Below are positions 1 through 10,765 of a stretch of DNA of 64,000 bases, one piece after another. Location of the stretch: contig JAHJME010000017.1 of the NCBI GenBank assembly GCA_018821435.1, positions 108,147 through 172,146 of the forward strand. The letters run 5' to 3'. Made by a program: the position numbers and the translations under genes. The stretch comes from Alphaproteobacteria bacterium (GTDB taxonomy: Bacteria; Pseudomonadota; Alphaproteobacteria; Caulobacterales; Caulobacteraceae). The notes beneath the pieces are model-generated. The model was not told the DNA's origin. It saw only the letters and a program-made list of their open reading frames with translations, and searched no databases. Each line of letters begins with the position of its first letter. Within the stretch, counting starts at the first letter, position 1.

Positions 1-945
1 CGGGTAGAAACCGGCCCGCGCCACGTCGATCCGCTTCGCCGCGGCCTCGGCCCGCAGGCGAGCCGCCTGCAGGTCGGGCCGGCGGCCCAGCAACTCGGCG
101 GCGAGGTTGGACGGCAGGCCGAAGCCGGCCTTGGGCTGAGCGTTGGGGCGGATCAACGTCAGGCCGCGATCCGGCCCCTGCCCGGCCAAGGCGGCCAGCT
201 GGTTGCGGACCACCGCCAGCTGTTCGTCCAGGGCGGCGAGGTCCTGGCGAGCGGCGGCAGCGGCGGCGCGCGCCTGGTCCGCCTCGCCGGGGTTGGCCGC
301 CCCGCCGGTGACGCGCCGCGCCACCAGATCGGCCGAGGCCTGGCGGTTGGTGAGCGCCGCGTCGGCGGCGTCGTGCTCGGCGTTCAGCGCGGCGAAGTCG
401 GCATAGGCGCCGGCCACGGCGGTGGTCAGCGCCAGCCGCGCCTCGGCCGCGTCCATCCGCGCCGCGTCGGCCTCGGAGGTCGCCGCCTTCAGCGCCGCGC
501 GATTCCGGCCCCAGAGATCCAGGTCGTAGCTGAAGTCCAGGGTGGCGCGGCCGGTGTCGTTGTAGCCGCGCGGGACGAACTGGGCCGGGATGCCGTTGTT
601 GTAGGACTGCTTGCTCTCGGCGGCCTGGGCGTTCGCCGCGATCCCCGGCAGGGTCGCGGCCCGCGCCTGGCGGCTCCGGGCGTCGGCGGCGCGCAGACGG
701 GCCGCCGCTTCGGCCAGACTGGGAGACCCGGCCAGCGCCTCGTCCATCAGCTCATCCAGCTGCGGGTCGGCATAGGCGCTCCACCAGCGGTCGGCGGGCC
801 ACGCCGCCTCCGGCGCCTGGAAGCTGCGCGCGGTGGCGAAGCTTTCGGCCGGCGCCGCCTTGGGCGCATCCGGGAGCTTGGGAATGGTGGCGCATCCGGC
901 CAGCGCCGCGGCGCCGGCCATCAGGCCCATGATCGAACGGGACAT
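1..945 (-). CDS. NodT-family outer membrane efflux lipoprotein (partial, C-terminus off window)
   Basis: This is the outer-membrane channel of a tripartite (RND-type) efflux pump. The frame is open to the left edge, so only the first 315 or so residues are seen. The start ATG at 945 gives a lipoprotein signal (lipobox LAGC, Cys18). The mature part carries the OEP family features: the early WWSAYADPQLDELMDEAL stretch, long Ala/Arg-rich helical repeats, and LGRRPDLQAARLRAEAA near the truncated end. It is divergent from a TetR regulator at 1065 with a palindromic operator between them, so drug- or solvent-responsive repression is likely. The partner inner-membrane and adaptor genes are presumably beyond the left edge. 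Confidence 0.9.
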   Translation of the reverse strand, partial: MSRSIMGLMAGAAALAGCATIPKLPDAPKAAPAESFATARSFQAPEAAWPADRWWSAYADPQLDELMDEALAGSPSLAEAAARLRAADARSRQARAATLPGIAANAQAAESKQSYNNGIPAQFVPRGYNDTGRATLDFSYDLDLWGRNRAALKAATSEADAARMDAAEARLALTTAVAGAYADFAALNAEHDAADAALTNRQASADLVARRVTGGAANPGEADQARAAAAAARQDLAALDEQLAVVRNQLAALAGQGPDRGLTLIRPNAQPKAGFGLPSNLAAELLGRRPDLQAARLRAEAAAKRIDVARAGFYP

Positions 946-995
946 ATCTGCGCCTCGGGGAGGAGTGGCGACCGCGACGGTTCGAACGCTTGATC

Positions 996-1014
996 TGACC
1001 GTACGGTACGGTCA
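996..1014. promoter_or_regulatory. 19-bp palindrome, probable TetR operator
   Basis: The sequence TGACCGTACGGTACGGTCA is a perfect inverted repeat around a single central base (1005). It lies midway between the divergent efflux lipoprotein (start 945) and the TetR gene (start 1065), and is followed at once by an AT-rich TATATT. Position and symmetry fit an operator through which the TetR protein represses both genes; binding itself is inferred. Confidence 0.75.
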
Positions 1015-1064
1015 TATATTGCCGGTAGCTGGACGCCGTCAAGGCAGGGCTTTAGGAAAATGCG

Positions 1065-1682
1065 ATGTCCGTGGCGCCGACGATCACGAAACGGGAAGAC
1101 CGGCGCGAGACCATCCTCGACGTCGCGCGCGAGTGTTTCCTGGCCGAGGGCTTCGCCGCCACCTCGATGTCGACCATCGCCGCCCGCCTCGGCGGGTCGA
1201 AGGGCACGCTCTACAACTACTTCAAGAGCAAGGAAGAGCTCTTCGCCGCCATGATGCAGCGCACCTGCGCCGAGCTGCAGGCGACCCTGTTCGACGTCGG
1301 CCCCGAGGCGGGCGACACCGAGGCCAAGCTGGCCCACTTCGCGCGCGGCTTCCTCAATCACCTGATGACGCCGGAGGCCATCGCCATCCAGCGGGTGGTG
1401 GTGTCCGAGAGCGAGCGGTTTCCTGAGCTGGGGCGCGTCTTCTACGAAAGCGGCCCCAAGATCGTGCTGGGCCGGATCGGGGCCTATCTGGAAGAGCTGA
1501 TGGCGGCGGGCCGGCTGCGCCGCACCGATCCCATCGTCGCCGCCCAGCACTTCAAGGACCTAGCGATCTCGGGGGTCTACTGGCCCCACATGTGGGGCGT
1601 GGCCGCCGCGCCGACGCCGGCGCAGTTCGACCAGCAGGTCACGCGCGCGGTCGACACGTTCCTGCGCGCCTACGCGCCCTGA
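1065..1682 (+). CDS. TetR/AcrR family transcriptional regulator
   Basis: A 205-residue repressor. The N-terminal helix-turn-helix is typical: ETILDVARECFLAEGF at about 15-30, then TSMSTIAARLGGSKGTLYNYFKSKEELF to about residue 62. The C-terminal half is a ligand-binding helical domain of the AcrR/TetR_C type, as in regulators of efflux pumps. It is transcribed away from the efflux outer-membrane gene across a 19-bp palindrome, so it probably represses that pump and itself and is released by a pump substrate. Ligand unknown. Confidence 0.93.
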   Translation: MSVAPTITKREDRRETILDVARECFLAEGFAATSMSTIAARLGGSKGTLYNYFKSKEELFAAMMQRTCAELQATLFDVGPEAGDTEAKLAHFARGFLNHLMTPEAIAIQRVVVSESERFPELGRVFYESGPKIVLGRIGAYLEELMAAGRLRRTDPIVAAQHFKDLAISGVYWPHMWGVAAAPTPAQFDQQVTRAVDTFLRAYAP

Positions 1683-1706
1683 GCGGAGCGCGGAACGCTG
1701 GGGCGG

Positions 1707-1868
1707 CTAGAAGCCGACGCCCGGCGCGCTGACGACGGCTTCGGCGATCCAGACGAGGCCCGCCCAGAAGGCGGCGCCCATGAGGCCGACGAAAGCGAGA
1801 CAGGCGATACAGCGCGCGGGGCGCTCCACCTGCCGCGCCACGCCAAGGATGGCGAGGTCGCGACGCAT
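1707..1868 (-). CDS. Small single-pass membrane protein, unknown function
   Basis: A 53-residue protein with a basic N-terminus (MRRDLAILGVARQVERPARC) and one hydrophobic segment from about 26 to 46 (CLAFVGLMGAAFWAGLVWIAEAV). I chose the ATG at 1868 because GGGAGAGAA lies a normal distance upstream; the frame stays open to 1940 but has no good ribosome site there. It lies downstream of and opposite to the TetR gene. No family recognised. Confidence 0.55.
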   Translation of the reverse strand: MRRDLAILGVARQVERPARCIACLAFVGLMGAAFWAGLVWIAEAVVSAPGVGF

Positions 1869-2153
1869 ATTTCTCTCCCAAACAGCTCTTATTTTACGTC
1901 GATCCGGGTCGAGCCGGTCGATTTGTGACGACGATGACACAAGATTTTACCCTTTGCTAGGGTTGCTGCACGTCTGCTGACGCAGGGTCAGCGCGGGCGA
2001 TCTGGCGTTGTGGGGGCGCGTTCAGACAGACGCGAAGCGCCGCGATCTCACCAAAGCCAGCACGTTCGAAGCTTTCCGGCGACATTCGGGTCATCAGGCA
2101 CAGCTAGCGCCCGCGCGCCGCCACACGGTCGAAGTCCGCCGCGTCGTAGGAGG

Positions 2154-3506
2154 CTAGGCCGCCGCCTTCTTCACAGCGCCGGCGATGTCCTTAATCACCT
2201 GATTGACCAGCTTCTCGTCGTCGGCCTCGGCCATGATGCGGATGAGCGGCTCGGTGCCGGACGCGCGGACCACCAGGCGGCCCGTGCCGGTCAGCCGCTG
2301 CTCGGCGTCGGCCATCACGGCCTTCACCTGGTCGTTCTCCAGCGGCTTGCCGCCGGTGAAGCGCACATTCTCCAGCTTCTGCGGCACCGGCTCGAACTGG
2401 CGGGCCAGGGCGCTCATCGGCTGGTCGCTCTCCTTCAGCACCGCCAGCACCTGCAGCGCGGCCAGCAGGCCGTCGCCGGTGGTGGAGAAGTCCGACAGGA
2501 TCAGATGGCCCGACTGTTCGCCGCCGACGTTGAAGTCGCCCTGGCGCATGCGGGCCATCACATAGCGGTCGCCCACCTGGGTGCGCTCCAGCTTCAGGTC
2601 CTTGCTGGCCAGGAAGCGCTCCAGGCCCAGGTTCGACATCACCGTGGCGACCACGCCGCCGCCGCGCAGCTTGTCCCGCCGCGCCCAGTCGGCCGCGATC
2701 AGCGCCATGATCTGGTCGCCGTCGATGACCGTACCCTTCTCGTCGCAGATCACCAGCCGGTCCGCGTCGCCATCCAGAGCGATGCCGATGTCGGCGCGGT
2801 ATTCCTTCACCGCCCGCTGCATGGCGGCCGGGTGGGTCGAGCCGCACTCCTGGTTGATGTTGAAGCCGTTCGGCTCGACGCCGACGCGGATCACCTCGGC
2901 GCCCAGCTCGTGCAGCGCCTCGGGCGCCACCTTGTAGGCCGCGCCGTTGGCGCAATCGATGACGATGCGCATGCCCGACAGGCTGAGCCGGCGGGGGAAC
3001 GTGGCCTTGGCGATCTCGATGTAGCGGGCCTGGCTGTCGTCGATCCGCTGCACCCGGCCCAGGGCCGTGGGCGAGGCCAGGTTCTGCTGCAAGCCCTCGT
3101 CCATCAGGGCCTCGATCTCCAGCTCCTTCTCGTCCGACAGCTTGTAGCCGTCGGGACCGAACAGCTTGATGCCGTTGTCAGAGAAGGTGTTGTGCGAAGC
3201 CGAGATCATCACGCCCAGGTCCGCGCGCAAGCTGCGGGTCATCATCGCCACGCCCGGCGTCGGCAGCGGGCCGAACAGGCGCACGTCCATCCCCACGCTG
3301 GTGAAGCCCGCCACCAAGGCCGGCTCGATCATGTAGCCGGACAGGCGCGTGTCCTTGCCGATCACCACCAGGTGGCGGCGCTCGTCGCCCGACATGAACA
3401 TCTTGCCCGCGGCCATGCCGACCCGCAGGGCGACCTCGGCCGTCATGGGATGGCGATTGGCCTCGCCCCGGATGCCGTCGGTGCCGAAATAGGCGCGCTT
3501 ACTCAT
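2154..3506 (-). CDS. glmM: Phosphoglucosamine mutase
   Basis: GlmM converts glucosamine-6-phosphate to glucosamine-1-phosphate for UDP-GlcNAc synthesis, feeding peptidoglycan and lipopolysaccharide. The 450-residue protein starts [14 protein letters not shown], the family N-terminus. The phosphoserine loop ISASHN is at 101-106 (Ser104), the metal-binding loop is LDGDADR around 240, and the C-terminal phosphate loop is [12 protein letters not shown]. The open frame extends 24 codons upstream, but the family start at 3506 is preferred. It is divergent from glmS across 151 bp, so two consecutive enzymes of the same pathway share one control region. Confidence 0.97.
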   Translation of the reverse strand: MSKRAYFGTDGIRGEANRHPMTAEVALRVGMAAGKMFMSGDERRHLVVIGKDTRLSGYMIEPALVAGFTSVGMDVRLFGPLPTPGVAMMTRSLRADLGVMISASHNTFSDNGIKLFGPDGYKLSDEKELEIEALMDEGLQQNLASPTALGRVQRIDDSQARYIEIAKATFPRRLSLSGMRIVIDCANGAAYKVAPEALHELGAEVIRVGVEPNGFNINQECGSTHPAAMQRAVKEYRADIGIALDGDADRLVICDEKGTVIDGDQIMALIAADWARRDKLRGGGVVATVMSNLGLERFLASKDLKLERTQVGDRYVMARMRQGDFNVGGEQSGHLILSDFSTTGDGLLAALQVLAVLKESDQPMSALARQFEPVPQKLENVRFTGGKPLENDQVKAVMADAEQRLTGTGRLVVRASGTEPLIRIMAEADDEKLVNQVIKDIAGAVKKAAA

Positions 3507-3657
3507 GTGGATGCTCGTCGCAGGTGGTCGGTGGGACGGAAGGGGAAACGATCCGAAGCAGACTTTTAGTCGCAGCAACCTTGGCTGATGTTAAAGCGCC
3601 GCAATCGCGGGCGAAACCGCATGGGATTCGCCTTACCACAAAGGATACCCAGGCCAC

Positions 3658-5478
<1,821 letters not shown>

Positions 5479-5483
5479 CGACC

Positions 5484-5516
5484 AAAGAAAAACGGCCGTC
5501 CCCGGAGGGACGGCCG
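5484..5516 (-). terminator. Intrinsic terminator of the Ala-rich lipoprotein gene
   Basis: A perfect 10-bp stem (CGGCCGTCCC and its complement, 5493-5502 with 5507-5516) with a 4-base loop. On the minus strand it is followed by TTTTTCTTT. The U tract therefore terminates minus-strand transcription from the lipoprotein gene at 5544-5804; the plus side has no T run but the hairpin may also end glmS transcripts. Confidence 0.85.
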
Positions 5517-5543
5517 CTTCCAGCAATCTCGTGGAGAGAAAGC

Positions 5544-5804
5544 TTACTTCTTTTCCGGCTCGGCCGGAGCGGCCGGAGCAGCGGCCGACATCGCGCCAGC
5601 GTCGGCGGCGGGGGCGGCAGCGGCGTCAGCGGCCGGCGCAGCGGCAGCCGAAGCAGCGGCCGAGTCAGCGGAGGCGGCGGCGGAATCAGCCGAGGCGGCG
5701 GCGGCGTCGGCGGCGGCCGGCGCGGCCTCTTCCTTCTTTTGGCAAGCGGCCAGGCTCAGAGCCATGACACCGGCAGTGGCGATCGTCAGAATGCGAAGCT
5801 TCAT
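5544..5804 (-). CDS. Alanine-rich low-complexity lipoprotein
   Basis: An 86-residue lipoprotein. Residues 1-20 are a signal peptide with lipobox LAAC (Cys21), followed by a charged QKKEEA and then a low-complexity tail of Ala, Ser, Asp and Pro with imperfect repeats (AASADSA twice, PAADA several times), ending PAEPEKK. Such tails are usually extended or helical and reach through the periplasm; the function is unknown. A GGGGAG ribosome site precedes the ATG, and a strong terminator lies 28 bp past the stop, so it is probably a highly expressed single-gene transcript. Confidence 0.85.
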   Translation of the reverse strand: MKLRILTIATAGVMALSLAACQKKEEAAPAAADAAAASADSAAASADSAAASAAAAPAADAAAAPAADAGAMSAAAPAAPAEPEKK

Positions 5805-5974
5805 TTGAGTAGGCTCCCCTGGGGGTGAATCCCCGGCAATCCAACCCTACACAACTTCGTGCGATCTCAAAATCGTGATCGTGTCCTTGTCGCCAAAATT
5901 TCTCGCCGTGCATCGACGGAACGCATTAGGGGAACGCTGGACTTCAGTGGCCGCGGGTATTCGGAGGGTTTTCG

Positions 5975-6844
5975 ATGGGCAAGCGCGTGAGGAAGGCTGT
6001 TCTGCCGGTGGCGGGGCTCGGAACACGGGTTCTCCCCGGCGCGAAGACGACGCCGAAGAACATGCTCAACATCGTGGACAGGCCGATCCTCAGCTACATC
6101 GTCGAGGAAGCCCGCGCCGCCGGCATCGAGCACTTCGTCTTCATCGTCGGCCGCGGCCAGGGGGCCATCGAGGATTACTTCGACGGCAATCCCGAGATCG
6201 AGGGCATCCTGGAGGCCAAGGGGAAGCTCGACATCCTGGCCGAGGTGCGCCGGGACCTGCCGCAGCCCGGTCAGATGAGCTTCATCCGCCAGATGGCGCC
6301 GCTGGGCCTGGGCCATGCGGTCTGGTGCGCCCGCGACGTGATCGGCGACGAGCCGTTCGCGGTGATGCTGCCCGACATGCTGATGATGGCGAAGACGCCG
6401 ACCCTGGCCCAGGCGGTCGCCGCCTACGACGAGAAAGGCGGCAACATCGTCGTCGTCGAGCCCGCCCCGCCCGGCGAGGCGCACAAATACGGCATCGTCG
6501 CCCTGGATGGGCAGGACGGTCGCCTGAACCGCATGACCGGCATGGTCGAGAAGCCGGCGCCGGGGACAGAGCCCTCGAACCTCTTCATCTCGGGGCGCTA
6601 CATCCTGCAGCCCGAGATCTTCGAGATCCTGGAGACCCAGGAGCGCGGCGCGGGCGGCGAGATCCAGCTGACCGACGGCATGTTCAACCTGATGAAGACC
6701 CAGGACTTCCACGCCCTGGAGTACGAGGGGACCACCTACGACTGCGGCGACAAGATCGGCCTGCTGCGCGCCAACGTCGCCTTCGCCCTCGCCCGCCCCG
6801 ACCTCGCCGCCGATGCGCGCAAGGCCATCATGGCCCTGCTGTAG
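5975..6844 (+). CDS. galU: UTP--glucose-1-phosphate uridylyltransferase
   Basis: GalU makes UDP-glucose from UTP and glucose-1-phosphate for polysaccharide, LPS and glycolipid synthesis. The 289-residue length is typical. The N-terminal nucleotidyltransferase signature is AGLGTRVLPGAKTTPKNML (13-31), with Gly in place of the usual Thr before the catalytic Lys region. FVFIVGRGQGAIEDYFD, LPDMLM and VEKPAPG are further family motifs. It stands 7 bp ahead of an epimerase-like gene, probably in one transcript. Confidence 0.96.
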   Translation: MGKRVRKAVLPVAGLGTRVLPGAKTTPKNMLNIVDRPILSYIVEEARAAGIEHFVFIVGRGQGAIEDYFDGNPEIEGILEAKGKLDILAEVRRDLPQPGQMSFIRQMAPLGLGHAVWCARDVIGDEPFAVMLPDMLMMAKTPTLAQAVAAYDEKGGNIVVVEPAPPGEAHKYGIVALDGQDGRLNRMTGMVEKPAPGTEPSNLFISGRYILQPEIFEILETQERGAGGEIQLTDGMFNLMKTQDFHALEYEGTTYDCGDKIGLLRANVAFALARPDLAADARKAIMALL

Positions 6845-6850
6845 GGGCCG

Positions 6851-7720
6851 ATGCAGCTCTTCCTCTTCGGCTACGGCTTCTCCGGGCGGGCGCTGGCCCG
6901 GCGGATGGCCGCGAAGGGCTGGGCGGTCACCGCGACCTTCCGTGACGCCGCCGGCGCCGCGCGCATCGCCGCCGACGGCCATCGGGGCGTGTCGCTCGAC
7001 GATCGCCAGGCGGTGACCGACGCGTTGGCGACGACCCAGGCCCTGCTGATCACCGCGCCGCCGGGACCCCAGGGCTGCCCCGGCCTCAACAGCCTGGTCG
7101 GCCCGCTGGCCGAGGCCGGCGCGTTCCCCGACTGGACCGGCTACCTCTCCACCACCGGCGTCTACGGCGACCGGCGCGGCGGTTGGGTCACCGAGCGGAG
7201 CCGGCTGGCCGCGCAATCCGTCGAGGCCGCCCGCCGCGTCGGCGCGGAGCGGGACTGGTGGGAAGTGGGTCGCGGCATGGGCCTGACGGTCTGCACGTTC
7301 CGACTGCCCGGCATCTACGGCCCGGGTCGCTCGGCCTTTGACCGCCTACGCGAGGGTCGCGCCCGGCGGATCGTGGCGGAGGGTCAGGTGTTCTCCCGCA
7401 TCCACGTGGACGACCTAGCCGCCGGACTGGAAGCCTCCATCGCCCGGCCCCGCGCTGGGGCCGCCTACAATCTCTGCGACGATGAACCGGCGCCGAACAG
7501 CGAGGTGCTGGCCTATGCGGCTGGCCTGCTGGGCATCGAACCCCCGCCCGCGATCGCCCTGGCCGACGCCGAACTCTCTCCCGCCGCCATGCGCTTCTAC
7601 GCCGAGAGCAAGCGCGTCTCGAACGCCCTGGCCAAGGCGGAACTGGGCTGGCGGCCGATGTACCCGACGTATCGCGAGGGGTTGGCGGCGATTCTTGCTC
7701 CCCCGTTGGGGAGGAATTAG
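6851..7720 (+). CDS. NAD(P)-dependent epimerase/dehydratase-like SDR (YeeZ-like)
   Basis: A 289-residue atypical short-chain dehydrogenase. The Rossmann motif GYGFSG is at residues 7-12, LSTTGVYGDRRGGW resembles the active-site strand of extended SDRs, and FRLPGIYGPGRSAFDRLREG is the usual substrate-side motif. YeeZ-like members lack a firm substrate assignment. It follows galU by 6 bp, which suggests sugar-nucleotide metabolism by context only. Its stop overlaps that of the convergent hydrolase by 4 bp. Confidence 0.85.
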   Translation: MQLFLFGYGFSGRALARRMAAKGWAVTATFRDAAGAARIAADGHRGVSLDDRQAVTDALATTQALLITAPPGPQGCPGLNSLVGPLAEAGAFPDWTGYLSTTGVYGDRRGGWVTERSRLAAQSVEAARRVGAERDWWEVGRGMGLTVCTFRLPGIYGPGRSAFDRLREGRARRIVAEGQVFSRIHVDDLAAGLEASIARPRAGAAYNLCDDEPAPNSEVLAYAAGLLGIEPPPAIALADAELSPAAMRFYAESKRVSNALAKAELGWRPMYPTYREGLAAILAPPLGRN

Positions 7721-8460
7721 ACCTCCGCCACCGTCGCGATGAGCCGCTCAATGTCCTGCGGCCGCGACAGGCGGTGATCGCCGTCCTTGATCAGGGTGAA
7801 GACCACGTCCTCGCCTTTCAGCGCATGGGCCAGTTCCAGCGCGTGGCGCCACGGGACGTCGGGGTCGTTCCCGCCCTGCAGGATGCGCACCGGCATCTCC
7901 AGCGGGACTGGGCCGCCACCCAGGATCGACCAGCGGGCGCCATCGTCCAGCAGATTGCGGGTGATCGGATAGGGCTCGCCGTACTCGGAGGGCCGCAGCC
8001 AGACGCCATCCGCCGCCAGCGCGGCGCGGCCCGCCGGCGGGATCTCCGGCGTCATCAGTTTCTCGGTGAAGTCCGGGGCCGGGGCGACCAGCACCATGGC
8101 CCGCACCCGCCGCGGCATCGCCATGGCCACGAGGCAGGCGATCCAACCGCCCATGGACGAGCCCACCAGCACCAGCGGCCCGGCTGTCAGCTCGTTCAGC
8201 ACCCCGATCGCGTCCTCGCGCCACCGCGTGATCGTGCCGTCCGCAAAGTCGCCCGAGGACTCGCCGTGGCCGAAATAGTCGAAGCGGACATAGGCCCGGC
8301 CGTTCGCCAGCGCCCACTCGGCCAGGGCCTGCGCCTTGGTCCCCGTCATGTCCGACTTGAAGCCGCCCAGCCAGACCACCGTCGGCCCGGCGCCCTCGAC
8401 CATGCGCCAGGCCAGCCGCGCGCCGTCCGGCCGATCCAGGAATCCTTGAATCTCGCTCAT
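7717..8460 (-). CDS. Alpha/beta hydrolase
   Basis: A 247-residue serine hydrolase. The nucleophile elbow GSSMGGW lies near residue 100, the oxyanion strand is VVWLGGFKSDMTGTKA at about 29-44, the acid is probably in GGNDPDVPW, and the His is in KDGDHRLSRPQD near the C-terminus. It resembles the palmitoyl-protein thioesterase ABHD10-like bacterial carboxylesterases; the substrate is unknown. Its start is 46 bp from the divergent GT4 gene, and its stop overlaps the epimerase stop by 4 bp. Confidence 0.88.
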   Translation of the reverse strand: MSEIQGFLDRPDGARLAWRMVEGAGPTVVWLGGFKSDMTGTKAQALAEWALANGRAYVRFDYFGHGESSGDFADGTITRWREDAIGVLNELTAGPLVLVGSSMGGWIACLVAMAMPRRVRAMVLVAPAPDFTEKLMTPEIPPAGRAALAADGVWLRPSEYGEPYPITRNLLDDGARWSILGGGPVPLEMPVRILQGGNDPDVPWRHALELAHALKGEDVVFTLIKDGDHRLSRPQDIERLIATVAEV

Positions 8461-8506
8461 GCGAGCCTCTTAGCAGCCGGGGCCAACTCAGTTTAGAGAA
8501 GGACGC

Positions 8507-9670
8507 GTGTCCCTACCCTCAGATTTCACCCTGCTGCAGGTGGTCCCCGAACTGGAGACCGGCGGCGCGGAACAGAGCACCATCGACGTGGCCCAGGCCG
8601 TCGTCCGCGCAGGCGGCACGGCCCTCGTCGCCACGCGCGGCGGGCGCATGGTCGCGCGGCTGGAGGCCGACGGCGGCCGCCTGGCCCAGATGCCGGTGCA
8701 GACCAAGAACCCGCTGGTGATGCTGGGCAACGCCGCGCGCCTGGTGGCGCTGATCCGGCAGGAGAAGGTCTCCATCGTCCACGCGCGCAGCCGCGCCCCG
8801 GCGTTCTCGGCCCTGTGGGCGGCGCACGCGACCCACACCCCGTTCGTCGCCACCTACCACGGGGTCTACAAGGCCCAGTCCGGGCTGAAGCGCTGGTACA
8901 ACGCGGTCATGACCCGCGGCGACCTGGTCATCGCCAACTCCGACTACACGCGCGACCACGTGCTGGCCGAGCACAAGGTGGATCCCGCCAGGCTGGTCAC
9001 CATTCCGCGCGGCGTCGACCTGGACCGTTTCGATCCGACCTTCGTCACTCCCAACCGCGTTGACGCGCTGCGCACCGCCTGGGGCCTGAACCCGACAGAC
9101 CACCGGACCCAGGTGCTGCTGGCCGGGCGCGTTACACGCATCAAGGGCCACCTGGTGATCGTCGAGGCGGCCAGGCGGCTGGCGGCCCAGGGCCGGCACG
9201 ACTTCCAGATCCTGTTCGCCGGCGACCACCAGGGCCGGACCGGCTATGCCGCCGAGGTCCAGGCGGCCATCGACGCGGCGTCCTTGGGCGACGCCGTGAA
9301 GCTGGTCGGCCATTGCGACGACATGCCGGCGGCCTACCTGCTGGCCGACTTCGCCATCCTGCCCACCAGCGTGCCCGAGAGCTTCGGCCGCGCGGCGGTG
9401 GAGCCCCAGGCCATGGGCCGCCCGGTGATCGCCTCGAACCACGGCGGCGTCACCGAGACCGTGCTGGACGGCACGACCGGCTGGCTGGCCCCGGTGGACG
9501 ACGCCGACGCCTGGGCCACGGCCATCGCACGCGCCATCGACCTGGGCCCCGGCAAGCGCCTGGAGATGGGCGAGGCCGGCAAGAAGCGCGCCCGCCAGCT
9601 CTATTCGGCCGACGCCATGTGCGCCCAGACCCTGGCCGCCTACGAGAAGGTCCTGGAGGACCGCGTCTGA
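8507..9670 (+). CDS. Glycosyltransferase family 4
   Basis: A 387-residue GT-B retaining glycosyltransferase, probably acting on LPS or exopolysaccharide at the inner-membrane face. VVPELETGGAEQ (N-terminal acceptor-side loop), VHARSRAPAF, ITIPRGVDLDRFD-like linker and the C-terminal EX7E region PTSVPESFGRAAVEPQAMGRP are all present. The start is GTG at 8507 with GAGAAGGA just upstream. Its TGA overlaps the ATG of the next glycosyltransferase (TGATG), so the two are translationally coupled. Confidence 0.93.
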   Translation: MSLPSDFTLLQVVPELETGGAEQSTIDVAQAVVRAGGTALVATRGGRMVARLEADGGRLAQMPVQTKNPLVMLGNAARLVALIRQEKVSIVHARSRAPAFSALWAAHATHTPFVATYHGVYKAQSGLKRWYNAVMTRGDLVIANSDYTRDHVLAEHKVDPARLVTIPRGVDLDRFDPTFVTPNRVDALRTAWGLNPTDHRTQVLLAGRVTRIKGHLVIVEAARRLAAQGRHDFQILFAGDHQGRTGYAAEVQAAIDAASLGDAVKLVGHCDDMPAAYLLADFAILPTSVPESFGRAAVEPQAMGRPVIASNHGGVTETVLDGTTGWLAPVDDADAWATAIARAIDLGPGKRLEMGEAGKKRARQLYSADAMCAQTLAAYEKVLEDRV

Positions 9671-10644
9671 TGCCCCGGAATGTCCAACGCATCCTGGTCA
9701 TCAAGCTGTCAGCCTTGGGCGACTTCGTCCTGGCTCTGGCGGCGATGAAGAAGATCCGCCAGGCCCACGCCAAGGCGCACATCACGCTGCTGACCACGCC
9801 GCCGTTCGAGGCGTTGGCCAAGATCTGCCCCTACTTCAACGCGGTGGACACCGGCGGGCGGCCCGAGAGCTTCCCCGAGTGGATGGCGCTGAGGAAGCGG
9901 ATCAAGGACGCCGCCTACGACCGGGTCTACGACCTGCAGACCTCGGCCCAGTCGAACCGGATCTTTCAGCTGCTGCGTCCCAGCCCGCCGGCCTGGTCGG
10001 GCGTCGCCTTCGGCTGCTCGCTGCCGCACAAGAACCCGTTGCGCAACGGCATGCACACCCTGGAGCGCCAGGCCGACCAGCTGATGTATGCCGGCATCTG
10101 GGCGGACGCCCCCACCGAGCCCGGCTCCGCCCCGGCGCCGGACCTGTCCTGGGTGCTGAAGGCCGCCCCCGCCGAGCGGCCGGTGCCCGGCTCCAACAAG
10201 CCGCGCCCCTATGTGATCTTCGTCCCCGGCGGCTCGGCTCATCGCCCGGAAAAGCGCTGGCCGGTGGAACGCTATTCGGAGCTCGCCCGCATCCTCTATT
10301 CGCGGGGCTTCGATGTTGTGGTGATCGGCGGCCCGGCCGAGTCCGATCTGGCCCACGCCATCCAGCGCGCCGCGCCCCGGGCGCGCGACCTGACGGGCCG
10401 CACCGACTTCGCCTCCATCGCCATGCTGGGCGCCCGCGCGGCCCTGGCGGTCGGCAACGACACCGGCCCGCTGCACCTGGCCGCGGCCGGCGGCGCGCCT
10501 ACGATCGTGCTGTTCTCGAAGGCCTCGGACCCGGCCTTGTCGGCCCCGCGCGGCCGGGTGGCGATCCTCAGGGCCGAGAATTTGGCCGATCTGGCTGTGG
10601 CCCAAGTGGCGCAGGCCGCGCACTCTTTGGCCCCGACTCTCTAG
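9670..10644 (+). CDS. Glycosyltransferase family 9 (heptosyltransferase-like)
   Basis: A 324-residue ADP-heptose:LPS heptosyltransferase family member. It starts [26 protein letters not shown], the family N-terminus with the LGD loop. The nucleotide-binding half shows [13 protein letters not shown] and [17 protein letters not shown]. The ATG at 9670 overlaps the preceding TGA, which fixes the start. Together with the GT4 gene it probably builds the lipopolysaccharide core. Exact sugar donor not deducible. Confidence 0.92.
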   Translation: MPRNVQRILVIKLSALGDFVLALAAMKKIRQAHAKAHITLLTTPPFEALAKICPYFNAVDTGGRPESFPEWMALRKRIKDAAYDRVYDLQTSAQSNRIFQLLRPSPPAWSGVAFGCSLPHKNPLRNGMHTLERQADQLMYAGIWADAPTEPGSAPAPDLSWVLKAAPAERPVPGSNKPRPYVIFVPGGSAHRPEKRWPVERYSELARILYSRGFDVVVIGGPAESDLAHAIQRAAPRARDLTGRTDFASIAMLGARAALAVGNDTGPLHLAAAGGAPTIVLFSKASDPALSAPRGRVAILRAENLADLAVAQVAQAAHSLAPTL

Positions 10645-10652
10645 ACCGCGCC

Positions 10653-10683
10653 TTGATACAGAGGGTCCCGCGCGTCATATACT
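10653..10683 (+). promoter_or_regulatory. Possible promoter of infC
   Basis: TTGATA (10653-10658) and TATACT (10678-10683) are separated by 19 bp, slightly long for a housekeeping promoter. They lie just past the GT9 stop and just before a terminator-like hairpin in the infC leader. Similarity to consensus is all that supports this. Confidence 0.35.
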
Positions 10684-10694
10684 GAGCTTCACGA

Positions 10695-10725
10695 CCGGAG
10701 CGCGTCTCGCGCACCGGCGTTTTTT
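10695..10725 (+). terminator. Terminator-like hairpin in the infC leader
   Basis: CCGG-A-GCGCG (10695-10704), loop TCT, then CGCGC-A-CCGG (10708-10717) form a 9-bp stem with one A-A mismatch, followed by CG and six T (10720-10725). It can end read-through from the glycosyltransferase operon. If transcription starts at the nearby promoter-like sequence, it would act as an attenuator for infC. Confidence 0.65.
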
Positions 10726-10765
10726 GCGTTTCAACAGCCCCGGAGCACTGCCTATTCGCCGCCCC

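Noticed and set aside
2010..3569. 519-residue plus-strand frame over glmM
   Set aside because: It is antisense to an unmistakable glmM, is His/Arg/Ala-rich without motifs, and only reflects high GC third-position bias.
3507..3657. glmS ribozyme or riboswitch in the glmM-glmS spacer
   Set aside because: No ribozyme core or pseudoknot is evident, and the element is confined mainly to Gram-positive bacteria.
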